Shown here piece after piece: positions 8,258-16,179 of a stretch of DNA of 31,531 nt. The stretch's first letter is position 1. Each line of letters starts with the position of its first letter. This DNA is from Holophagales bacterium UBA5704 (GTDB taxonomy: Bacteria > Acidobacteriota > Thermoanaerobaculia > Multivoradales > UBA5704), in NCBI GenBank assembly GCA_002420005.1, contig DIHE01000055.1, forward strand, positions 1-31,531, written 5' to 3'. Below the pieces are notes generated by a model. That model searched no databases. It was given only the letters and a program-made list of their open reading frames with translations, and had not been told where the DNA came from. The translations under genes and the position numbers were made by a program.

Positions 8258-8923
8258 ATGTTGGAACAACGCCCCAGGGTGCTGCTTGCCGATGACCATC
8301 CGCTGATCCGCGAGGGCCTGCGCAAGCTCCTCGAGCCGGACTTCGATGTGATCGGAGAGGTGAACGACGGGGATGCCTTGCTCGCCGCCGCCGCCCGGGA
8401 CCGGCCGGATCTGGTCATCACCAACATCTCGATGCCCGGCCTGGACGGCATCGAAGCGACCCGACGGCTCCGGGTGACCGCTCCGAGTGTGCGGGTGCTC
8501 ATCTTGAGCCACCATGCGGAGCCCTCCTGGGTGCGCGCGGCGTTCGCGGCCGGTGCCAGCGGCTATCTGACCAAGACTTCCGATCCCGAGGAGATCGAGG
8601 TCGCGGTGCGTGAGGTCCTGGCAGGCCGCTTCTACGTCAGCCCGGCGGTGGTGCGGGCGGCCTTTCTTCCGGCGCCCGCCGCCGACGTGGTCACGAGCTT
8701 TGAGCCGGCTGGAGCGGCGTCGGTCGAGACGCTGACGCCGCGCGAGCGGGAGATCCTCCATCTGCTGGCCAGAGGAATGGGCAACAAAGACATCGCCCGC
8801 GGGCTCGGCGTCTCCGTGGCGACCGTCCGGACCCATCTGAACAGCGTGTACGAGAAAGTGGGAGCGGAGAGCCGGGTCGAGCTTGCGCTTTTCGCCGCCA
8901 ACGCCTCCGGCGCCGCGGTGTAA
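8258..8923 (+). CDS. NarL/FixJ-type response regulator with Asn at the phospho-acceptor position
   Basis: 221 residues. The ATG is preceded by AGGAGG at 7-nt spacing. Residues 1-125 form a receiver domain. It has the acidic pair D12-D13 (LLADDHPL), the switch residue S84 and the invariant K106 (YLTK). The strand-3 motif reads VITNISMPGLDG, so residue 56 is Asn (codon AAC) where the phosphorylated Asp is expected. Residues 157-212 form a LuxR-type helix-turn-helix (LTPREREILHLLARG…VRTHL). It is a cytoplasmic DNA-binding regulator. No histidine kinase is adjacent. The substitution suggests phosphorylation-independent or altered control, which is an inference. It is in the same orientation as leuB but 100 bp away, so it is likely a separate unit. 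Confidence 0.93.
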   Translation: MLEQRPRVLLADDHPLIREGLRKLLEPDFDVIGEVNDGDALLAAAARDRPDLVITNISMPGLDGIEATRRLRVTAPSVRVLILSHHAEPSWVRAAFAAGASGYLTKTSDPEEIEVAVREVLAGRFYVSPAVVRAAFLPAPAADVVTSFEPAGAASVETLTPREREILHLLARGMGNKDIARGLGVSVATVRTHLNSVYEKVGAESRVELALFAANASGAAV

Positions 8924-8954
8924 GCCCGCCTCTCCGCTCTGCACGACGATTCGT

Positions 8955-9614
8955 TCAGGGGATGCGGACGACGAGATCGGCGGGGCTGCGCGGATCGATC
9001 TCGTAGTGGGTGTCGAACTGGCTGCTGAAGCCGGTGACGCTGACCTCCTGGCCCACTGCGAGGCCGGACAGGTCGATGCCGGTCTGCACGTTGACGAAGA
9101 TCAGCGCCTCGCCGGAGCCGTCATCGACGGAGAGCTTGTAGCCATACGGAAGATCGCTCGACGGCGCCTGGGTGATCGTTCCCACCACGCTGACGAGAAA
9201 CCCCTCGGTGGCCTCACTCACCGCGCCCGTGGTGATCCAGACCGGGTCCACCTTGGGACCTTTGCCGTGCACCTTGACGTCGGCGGAGGACGCCGGCACC
9301 AGGAGGAGAAGGCCGAAGCTGTCCTGGAGCGTGCCGGTGACGCGCGCCTGCTGGCGCGGAGCCACTCCCAGATTGTCCTGCAGGCTTACATAGATGCCGC
9401 CGGTGCGGTCCTGGATCGCGAAGCCCTTGTCGAAGAAGCTCGACTCGAAGGCGCCGGAGGGGGTGGTCACGGAGCCCTCCACGGTCACCACGGTACCGAG
9501 GGGCAGCTGGCGGGCCTGGGCGATCGAGATGGCCGGAGCGGCCTGCGCGGCGACGGCCACGAAAGCGAGAAGCAGTGCGGACAGCAGGCGAAGCGAGGGG
9601 CGGGTCTTGGTCAT
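8955..9614 (-). CDS. Secreted OB-fold (nucleic-acid-binding-like) protein
   Basis: 219 residues. The ATG at 9614 follows AGGAGG at 7-nt spacing. An N-terminal signal peptide (basic MTKTRPSLR, hydrophobic core, AQA cleavage site near residue 25) predicts export. Two beta-rich segments (~30-115 and ~120-217) have features of bacterial exported OB-fold domains, such as LGTVVTVEGSVT, DRTGGIYV, VGQEVSVTGF and HYEIDPRS. Such domains occur next to extracellular nucleases, but no nuclease domain is present here. It converges on the response regulator with a 31-bp gap. The ligand is unknown. Confidence 0.8.
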   Translation of the reverse strand: MTKTRPSLRLLSALLLAFVAVAAQAAPAISIAQARQLPLGTVVTVEGSVTTPSGAFESSFFDKGFAIQDRTGGIYVSLQDNLGVAPRQQARVTGTLQDSFGLLLLVPASSADVKVHGKGPKVDPVWITTGAVSEATEGFLVSVVGTITQAPSSDLPYGYKLSVDDGSGEALIFVNVQTGIDLSGLAVGQEVSVTGFSSQFDTHYEIDPRSPADLVVRIP

Positions 9615-9680
9615 GAAGCATCCTCCTGAAGAAGTGTGAGCGATGAGCCTCGCCGAAGCGCGGCGTGGAATGATACGTCG

Positions 9681-9746
9681 CGTCTCGCCCCCCGGGTATC
9701 CTCTCCAGAGAGGACCCGAGGGGGGCTTGCCTCCTCTCGGGAGACG
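9681..9746. other. Imperfect inverted repeat predicted to fold as a three-way junction
   Basis: An outer stem CGTCTC (9681-9686) pairs with GAGACG (9741-9746). Inside are the hairpin CCTCT-CCAG-AGAGG (9700-9713) and a second stem from 9715-9725 to 9731-9741 with a 5-nt loop, using two G-T pairs. No T-run follows on either strand, so this is not a standard terminator. It could be an RNA leader element or a small palindromic repeat remnant. Confidence 0.4.
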
Positions 9747-9783
9747 AGGCCACCGAGGCGCGGCGAGGTGGCGGGCCTCACCG

Positions 9784-9957
9784 CTTCAGGTGACCACCGC
9801 CCAGACCGACGAAACCACCGCCGGGGCCAATACGGTCGACCAGTTCGGCGACTACAACGGAATGGCCGCCTTTCTGACCCGTTTCCTCCCGGTGTGGACC
9901 GACCGGCGCAGCAACGGAGTCGAGGAGATCTGGACGGCGCCGGTCAGCGATCCATAG
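9784..9957 (+). pseudogene. Remnant of the C-terminus of a sialidase/BNR-like exported protein
   Basis: The frame from 9784 to the TAG at 9955-9957 encodes a peptide with QFGDYNGMAAF, RFLPVWTDRRS and EEIWTAP. This 'GDYxG…PVWTDRR…EEI(W/F)TA' ending is characteristic of BNR/sialidase-like secreted proteins. The intact one at 27239-28693 ends with the comparable GDYNPLLTGRGGFLPVYSRS. Upstream codons in the same frame, back to 9643, look like Arg/Gly-rich non-coding sequence and lack a signal peptide or repeats. The 5' part therefore appears deleted. A short functional ORF starting at 9643 cannot be fully excluded. Confidence 0.5.
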
Positions 9958-10022
9958 GCGGGTGCTCTGCATCCCTCAGCCCGGCGAGGAATTTTCCGGC
10001 TTTCCCGCGCGTCTTTTGAAGC

Positions 10023-13000
10023 ATGCACCGCTTTGCGCGCGCTGCCTCGGTCGCCTTGCCGCTTCTCCTTTGCGTCGGTGCCGGGCCGTCGTCCGCGGCC
10101 GATGCCTGGCCGCAGATCGAATCCCTGCTGCTCGAGAATCGATGGCCCGCCGCCGTGGACGCCGCAGCCCTGGAGCGGGAGGCGGCGCGCCGGGCGGGCG
10201 ACGAGGCGGGATGGATGCGTGCCCTGGTGCAGGAGGCGCAGCTCCGGGTCTTCCTCTCCGGGCAGCCGGAAGGATTCCGGTGCCTGCGGCGCGCCCCGTG
10301 GCCTCCAGGCCTGCACAACCGCGCCATTCTCCACCTGTATGCGGTGGCGATGCTTCAGGCCTATGCGCGCGAGTCGTCGTGGAGCATCCAGCAGCGGGAG
10401 CCGATCGAAAGGCCCCCGGGCGAGCTGGATCTGGAGTCCGCGTCCCGCTCCGAGATCCTGGATGCGCTGCTCACCGAGGGCCTGGAGGCCTGGGCGATCC
10501 GGGAGGCGCTTTCGGACGTGCCGCTCTCCGGCGTCTACCGCTACGTGGTCGCGAGCCGGGCGCCGGCGGAGGTCCGCGGAACCCTGCGCGACGCCGTCTC
10601 GTACCGCCTCGCGGAGGTCTTCGCCGATTCCACCTTGTGGCCGGCGACGGCCACGCGGGACCTTCCCCGCGCGGAGCTCCCCGCGTTGATCCAGGCAACG
10701 GCGGCGGCCTCACCGGCCGACCGGACGGTCCATCCGCTGATCCGGATGGCGGCGGTCCTCGGGGACCTGGAGTCCTGGCACGCCGCGGCCGGTCGGCGTG
10801 CCGCCGCGCTGGAAGCGCGCCGCGAGCGGCTCCGCCTGCTTTGGAGCCACTTCATCGCCCCGGAGGACCGGCAGCTCTTGATCGACGGCCTCGAGGCCTC
10901 GCCGGCGGCGGATCGCGAGGATCCGTGGTGGGCGATGGGCCGGGCCACCCTGGCGGACTTCATCCGCCAGGCGGGAGACCTGCCGCGCGCCTGGAACATC
11001 GCCCGGGCGGCCGCGGCGGTCTGGCCGGAGACGCCCGGGGGCGAGAGCTGCCGGCGGCTGGCCGAGGAGATCGAGGCGTCGTATTTCACGTTGACGGCGA
11101 TGGCGGGCGACGGCTTCGACCGGCGCTCCCTGCGGGTGCAGCACCGAAACGTCGCCGCTCTGCGTTTCCGCGCCTGGCCTGTCGACGTCGCCGCGCGTCT
11201 GCGGGCGCTCCCGAGGCCCTGGAGCGCGCCGCTCTTCCCCAGCCCTCAGGAAGCGATGGCGGCCGGTGCGCCGCCGGTCGCCTGGACCGTCGAGCTGCCG
11301 CCGACGCCGGACTTCGAGATCCACCAGACCTATGTGACGCCGCCGATCCACCTCCCCGGCGCCTGGCTGGTGGTCGCGACCCCCTTCCCGGAACCCGAGG
11401 ATCCGGCGGAGGCCCGACGCCTCGTCGCCGCCACCGGCATCGTGCTGGGCGACCTCGTGCTCACCGGCCGCGACGAACCGGCCTCTGCGGTGGTGGCCGC
11501 GCTTTCGGGTGCGACCGGAGAGCCGCTGCCGGGGGTCGAGATCCAGACCTTTGCGTGGCAGGGGACCGCCGGAGCCGTCCCGGCTGAGCGCGCGACCACC
11601 GGGCCGGACGGCCGCGCCCGGCTCGCCTTCCCGGGCAACGAGGAGAGGTTCGTGCTGGCCCGGCGGGGCGAGGAGATCGCCTTCCTCGCGACGAGGGCCG
11701 GCGCCGAAGAGGAGCCCGCCGATCGCGAGGGGGCGATGCTCTTCTTCACCGACCGCTCGGTCTACCGCCCCGGACAGACGGTGTTCTGGAAGGTGATCGT
11801 CTATGACCAGGCCGTGGACGGCGAGCCGGTGCTCGCTCCCGGCCGGGCTGTCGAGGTCGAGCTGCTCGATCCACATGGCGAGAGGGTGGCCGCGGGTTCC
11901 TTCACCGCCAATGCGTTCGGTACGGCCGCCGGATCGTTCGTCCTCCCCGCCGGGCGTGCCCTGGGGGAGTGGAAGCTGACCGGTTCCCTGCCCGGCGCGG
12001 CGTATGTCCGGGTCGAGGAGTACAAACGGCCGGCGTTCGAGGTGGAGCTGGAGGACCCGGCCGAGCCCCTGCGCCTCGGCGGGATCGCCACGTTCTCCGG
12101 CACGGCCCGCACCTGGTTCGGCTTGCCGGTGACCGGCGGCCGGATGCGGTGGCGCGTGGTGCGCGAGCCGGTGTGGAGTGCATGGAGATTTCCGCGGCCC
12201 CGGATCCTGGGGGAACGGGAGATCGCCCGCGGCTCCGAGGAGCTCGACCCGCAAGGGAGGTTCCGGTTGAGCTTCCTGGCGGCCGGGGAGAAGGAAGACG
12301 CCGAGGACGGCGCGACCTGGAGGTTCCGGCTGGAAGCCGAGGTCACCGACGAGGCGGGGGAGACCCGCGAGGCGGTGCGGCACTTTCGCCTGGGGAAGGC
12401 CGCGGTCGAGGCCTCGATCGGTCTGGCCGGCGAGGCCGGCTTCCTCCTGGCGGAGGCGCCGGGCCAGGTGCTCGTCGGCCGCACCAGCCTCGACGGCGCG
12501 CCGCTGCCGGGCGTGGGCACCTGGACCCTGGTGGCGCTCCGCCAGCCGGAGGAGACCGTCCTCCCGGCCGACCAGCCCCTGCCGGCGGCGGAGACCCCGG
12601 CCGGGTTCCGCACCCCGGGAGACGCCTTGCGGCCGCGCGAAGGCCCCGGCCTCGCGCCGGACGAGGTGCTCGCCGGCTGGGAGGAGGAGGGCCGGATCGC
12701 CTCCGGAACCTCGCGGCACGGGGCGGACGGCCGCGCCACTATCTCCCTCCCCGGGCTGGCGGCCGGTGCCTACCGGCTGCGCTATTCGACGATCGACGGC
12801 TTCGGCACACCGGTCGAGGCGGAGAAGGTGATCGTGGTGGCCGGCCCGCGCCTGCCGCTCGCCGTGCCGCTGCTTCTGGCGGCCGAGCTGCCGCAGGTGC
12901 GCGCCGGCGGGCGGATCCTCCTGTTGGCCCACTCGGGTCTCCGGGATCAGCCGCTCCTCCTCGAGATCTACCGCGGTGGGCGCTTGCGCGAGCGGCGGAG

Positions 13001-15995
13001 GCTGCGTTCAGACGCCGATTCGTCCCTCCTCGCCATCCCGGTCCTTCCCGAAGACCGCGGCGGGCTGCGCTTCCGGCTCACCGGCGTGCGGGACCATCAG
13101 CTTCTCACCGAGACCACGTTCGTTTTCGTCCCCTGGGACAACCACGAGCTCGCCGTCGAGCTGTCCACCTTCCGCGACAAGGTCCGGCCGGGCGCCCGGG
13201 AAACCTGGTCGGTCTCCGTGCGGCAACCAGGTCCGGGCGGTGCGGCCGTCGCGGCGGCCGAGGTTCTGGCGTCGATGTACGACCGCAGCCTCGATCTCTT
13301 CGCGGAGCACCGGCCACCGGACGTCTTCGAGCTGTTCCCGTACCGCATGGAGGACGTCTGGGAGCGCACGACTCTCGGCCCTGCGCCGGTGCTGGCCGCG
13401 CCGTTCGCACGGCGGTGGACGTGGTCCGGGGCGTGGAGGGACCGGTTGCGTCTCCGCGGCGAGGCGCGGGGAGCCGCGGTTCCCTGGTACGAGTTTCTCG
13501 CCACCCCCGCGACGCCGGAGGAGGCTCTGCAGCTGGAGCGGCACGCCACGTTCGTGACCGTGACCGGCGAGGCTCCGTTGCTCGAAGAACGGCACGTTTC
13601 GACGGGAGCGATGGCCTTCCGGCTCGCCGGGGAGACCCCGCAAGGTGTTCCGCCACCGCCACCGCCACCACCTCCGCCATCCGCGCAGGAGGCCGCGTCT
13701 CCTCTGCGCCGCGATTTCCGGGAGACCGCCTTCTGGGAGCCCCGCCTGCTCACCGGGCCGGATGGCACCGCGACGATCGAATTCACCGTCCCCGACTCCG
13801 TCACGTCCTGGACGTTCTGGGTGCAGGCGCTGACCCGCGACCTGCGCGCCGGCTCGCTCACCCGGCGGGTGGAAAGCGTCAAGGACCTGATGGTCCGCCC
13901 CCGGATGCCGCGCTTCCTCCGCGAGGGAGACCGGGCGGTGCTCAGGGTATCGGTCGACAATGCCTCGGCCGCACCGCTCTCCGGCACCGTGGCGCTCGAC
14001 GTGGTCGATGCAGAGAGCGGAGAGAGCCTCCTGGGTGCCTTCGGCCTGACCGCGGCGGCGGCGCGTGCCCCGTTTTCCGCCGCGGCGGGGGGTGGCACCA
14101 CCGTCAGCTTCCCGTTGACGGCGGCGCGCCCTGCCGGACCCGTGGCGGTGCGGGTGACCGCGACCGCCGCCGGTCTGCAGGATGGCGAGCTGCGGCCTCT
14201 GCCGATTCTTCCTGCGCGCCTGTCTCTTGCGCAATCCCGGTTCGTGGGCCTGCGCGAGCCCGGGCGCCGGGAGATGTCGTTCGCCGGCCTGGCCGAGGAA
14301 GATCCTACCCGCATCCACGAGCAGCTCGTGGTCACCGTGGAGGCCCGCCTGTTCGACGGCCTTCTGGCCGCGCTTCCTTATCTGGTGGACCATCCCTATG
14401 AGTGCACCGAGCAGACGGTGAACCGGTTCGTCTCCACGGGCATTCTGGCCGGCCTGTTCGACCGTCATCCCGACGTCGCGCGCAAGGCCGCAGAGCTGGC
14501 GCGGCGGGACACACCGCTCGCGACCTGGGAGGCGGTGGACCCCAACCGAAAAATGGCTCTCGAGGAGACCCCCTGGCTCGCGGAATCCCGCGGGCTGCGC
14601 GGCCGAGAGGAAAGGCCACCGTTGCGGGTGCTCGATCCACGAGTGGCGCGGGCCGAGCAGGAGACGGCCTTGGAGCGCCTGCAGAAAGCCCAGCTCGCCG
14701 ACGGTGCCTTCCCCTGGTGGCCGGGTGGGCCGGCGTCGCCCTACATGACCGCCTATCTCCTCATCAGCCTGGCCAAGGCGCACGATTTCGGCGCCGCGGT
14801 GCCGGAGCCGATCGTCCGGCAAGGCTGGGCGTATCTGGCCACCTGGCTCAGCCAGGAGCAGAAGGACAACTTCGAGCGTTGTGCGTGCTGGCGTCTGGCG
14901 ACGCTCGTCGGCTATGCCGCCGCCCTGGCACCGTCGGAGTGGACCGCCAGAGTGACCGCCGGGGTCCGACAGGACCTCCTCGCCCTCTCCTGGCGCCACC
15001 GCTTCGAGATGAGCCCTCTGTTGCAGGCTCTACTCGCGCTCACCCTGCACCGCCTGGAGCGGACGCAGGAGGCGAGGACCCTGCTGGAGAACCTCCTCGC
15101 GACGGCGCAGGACTCGCCGGACGAGGGGATTTTCTGGAGCCGGGGGCGGCAGAGCTGGCTCTGGTACGAGGACGAGGTGGAGACCCAAGCCTTCGTCTTG
15201 CGCGCCGTCGAAGAGGTCCTCCCCGGCGATCCGCGCCGCCACGGCCTTGTGCAGTGGCTGTTCCTGCACCGGCAGCTCAACCATTGGCCGTCCACCCGTT
15301 CCACCGCCGAGGTCCTCGCCGCCGTCGCCTTGTACTTGCAGAACGAACAGCCGCCCGGCGTCCGCGACGGGGCCACCGTGCGCATCGGAGCACGCCCCGC
15401 CCGCGCGGTTGCCGAGGACCGGCAGATCGTGATCCCCGGAGCGGAGCTACGGCCGGAAGACACCACGATCGTGGTCGAGCAGGCGGCTGCCGCACCGCTC
15501 TTTGCCACCGCCACCTGGCATTTTTCGACCGAAGTCCCCCCTGCGCAGGGAGAGGGGGATCTCTTCCGGCTCGAGCGACGCTTCTTCCGGCGGGTCCACT
15601 CCGACGGTGGGGAGGTTCTTGAGCCCCTGGGCGACGGGGACCCGGTGCACCTCGGCGACGAGGTGGAGATCCACCTGGTGCTCCACAGCCGCGTCGCCGC
15701 CGAGTTCGTCCACCTGCGCGATCCTCGCCACGCGGGGCTGGAACCGGGCGCGGCCCTCTCCGGCTGGCGGTGGGGGGACGGCGTGGGGTGGTACGAGGAA
15801 ACCCGCGACAGCGGCGTGAGCTTCTTTCTGGAGCACCTTCCCGCGGGAACCCGGGTGTTGAAGCACCGCGTGCGGGCCGCCATGGCCGGAACCTTCCAGG
15901 CCGGGCCGGCGACGGTGCAGGCGATGTACGCCCCGGAACACGTGGCGTACTCGGCGGGTCAGACCCTGCGGGTGGAGCAGGGGGACAGCCGCTGA
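10023..15995 (+). CDS. Alpha-2-macroglobulin family protein (bacterial protease-trapping type)
   Basis: 1990 residues with a signal peptide (MHRFARAASVALPLLLC…SSAADA). No convincing lipobox is seen, so it is probably periplasmic or secreted rather than lipid-anchored. Residues ~30-560 are poorly recognised. MG2-type sequence TDRSVYRPGQTVF starts at 576, and EEYKRP (665-670) marks the next macroglobulin junction. A variable bait-like region (~1160-1225) holds VTVTGEAPLLEE (1178-1189) and ten consecutive prolines (P1210-P1219). The A2M domain follows (FRETAFWEP…SVTSWTFWV, ~1230-1270). The thioester domain carries C1461-T-E-Q1464 in HPYECTEQ, so the Cys and Gln needed for the thioester are present. 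A C-terminal MG10-like domain ends the protein. Family members trap proteases after bait cleavage. Unlike E. coli yfhM, no pbpC-type gene is adjacent. The start has only a weak ribosome-binding site. Confidence 0.92.
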   Translation: MHRFARAASVALPLLLCVGAGPSSAADAWPQIESLLLENRWPAAVDAAALEREAARRAGDEAGWMRALVQEAQLRVFLSGQPEGFRCLRRAPWPPGLHNRAILHLYAVAMLQAYARESSWSIQQREPIERPPGELDLESASRSEILDALLTEGLEAWAIREALSDVPLSGVYRYVVASRAPAEVRGTLRDAVSYRLAEVFADSTLWPATATRDLPRAELPALIQATAAASPADRTVHPLIRMAAVLGDLESWHAAAGRRAAALEARRERLRLLWSHFIAPEDRQLLIDGLEASPAADREDPWWAMGRATLADFIRQAGDLPRAWNIARAAAAVWPETPGGESCRRLAEEIEASYFTLTAMAGDGFDRRSLRVQHRNVAALRFRAWPVDVAARLRALPRPWSAPLFPSPQEAMAAGAPPVAWTVELPPTPDFEIHQTYVTPPIHLPGAWLVVATPFPEPEDPAEARRLVAATGIVLGDLVLTGRDEPASAVVAALSGATGEPLPGVEIQTFAWQGTAGAVPAERATTGPDGRARLAFPGNEERFVLARRGEEIAFLATRAGAEEEPADREGAMLFFTDRSVYRPGQTVFWKVIVYDQAVDGEPVLAPGRAVEVELLDPHGERVAAGSFTANAFGTAAGSFVLPAGRALGEWKLTGSLPGAAYVRVEEYKRPAFEVELEDPAEPLRLGGIATFSGTARTWFGLPVTGGRMRWRVVREPVWSAWRFPRPRILGEREIARGSEELDPQGRFRLSFLAAGEKEDAEDGATWRFRLEAEVTDEAGETREAVRHFRLGKAAVEASIGLAGEAGFLLAEAPGQVLVGRTSLDGAPLPGVGTWTLVALRQPEETVLPADQPLPAAETPAGFRTPGDALRPREGPGLAPDEVLAGWEEEGRIASGTSRHGADGRATISLPGLAAGAYRLRYSTIDGFGTPVEAEKVIVVAGPRLPLAVPLLLAAELPQVRAGGRILLLAHSGLRDQPLLLEIYRGGRLRERRRLRSDADSSLLAIPVLPEDRGGLRFRLTGVRDHQLLTETTFVFVPWDNHELAVELSTFRDKVRPGARETWSVSVRQPGPGGAAVAAAEVLASMYDRSLDLFAEHRPPDVFELFPYRMEDVWERTTLGPAPVLAAPFARRWTWSGAWRDRLRLRGEARGAAVPWYEFLATPATPEEALQLERHATFVTVTGEAPLLEERHVSTGAMAFRLAGETPQGVPPPPPPPPPPSAQEAASPLRRDFRETAFWEPRLLTGPDGTATIEFTVPDSVTSWTFWVQALTRDLRAGSLTRRVESVKDLMVRPRMPRFLREGDRAVLRVSVDNASAAPLSGTVALDVVDAESGESLLGAFGLTAAAARAPFSAAAGGGTTVSFPLTAARPAGPVAVRVTATAAGLQDGELRPLPILPARLSLAQSRFVGLREPGRREMSFAGLAEEDPTRIHEQLVVTVEARLFDGLLAALPYLVDHPYECTEQTVNRFVSTGILAGLFDRHPDVARKAAELARRDTPLATWEAVDPNRKMALEETPWLAESRGLRGREERPPLRVLDPRVARAEQETALERLQKAQLADGAFPWWPGGPASPYMTAYLLISLAKAHDFGAAVPEPIVRQGWAYLATWLSQEQKDNFERCACWRLATLVGYAAALAPSEWTARVTAGVRQDLLALSWRHRFEMSPLLQALLALTLHRLERTQEARTLLENLLATAQDSPDEGIFWSRGRQSWLWYEDEVETQAFVLRAVEEVLPGDPRRHGLVQWLFLHRQLNHWPSTRSTAEVLAAVALYLQNEQPPGVRDGATVRIGARPARAVAEDRQIVIPGAELRPEDTTIVVEQAAAAPLFATATWHFSTEVPPAQGEGDLFRLERRFFRRVHSDGGEVLEPLGDGDPVHLGDEVEIHLVLHSRVAAEFVHLRDPRHAGLEPGAALSGWRWGDGVGWYEETRDSGVSFFLEHLPAGTRVLKHRVRAAMAGTFQAGPATVQAMYAPEHVAYSAGQTLRVEQGDSR

Positions 15996-16010
15996 GAACC
16001 CGTCACAGCT

Positions 16011-16064
16011 GAGAACGTCCCCTTCCCGGCCCTTCAGCTTGGCCGAGACGAACGAAGCGTTCTC
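16011..16064 (+). terminator. Possible hairpin downstream of the macroglobulin gene
   Basis: GAGAACG (16011-16017) pairs with CGTTCTC (16058-16064), with a nested GGCC/GGCC stem (16028-16031 and 16041-16044). There is no T-run, so termination activity is doubtful. A direct repeat GCTGAGAAC (15991-15999 and 16008-16016) overlaps the stop codon and the hairpin base. Confidence 0.25.
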
Positions 16065-16103
16065 GCGGTGCAGCGTCGAAAAGTCGAGCCGCTCGACCCA
16101 CCG

Positions 16104-16131
16104 TTGACAACGCCGTGCCGCAGGGTGTAAC
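16104..16131 (+). promoter_or_regulatory. Sigma-70-like promoter of the multicopper oxidase gene
   Basis: TTGACA (16104-16109) is followed after 16 bp by TGTAAC (16126-16131). This places the transcription start roughly 40 nt upstream of the ATG at 16180. GGAGG (16169-16173) precedes the start with 6-nt spacing. Confidence 0.6.
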
Positions 16132-16179
16132 TTCAACGAAACCTGGATAGCAGCAGGCGCTCATGAGCGGAGGTTTCGT

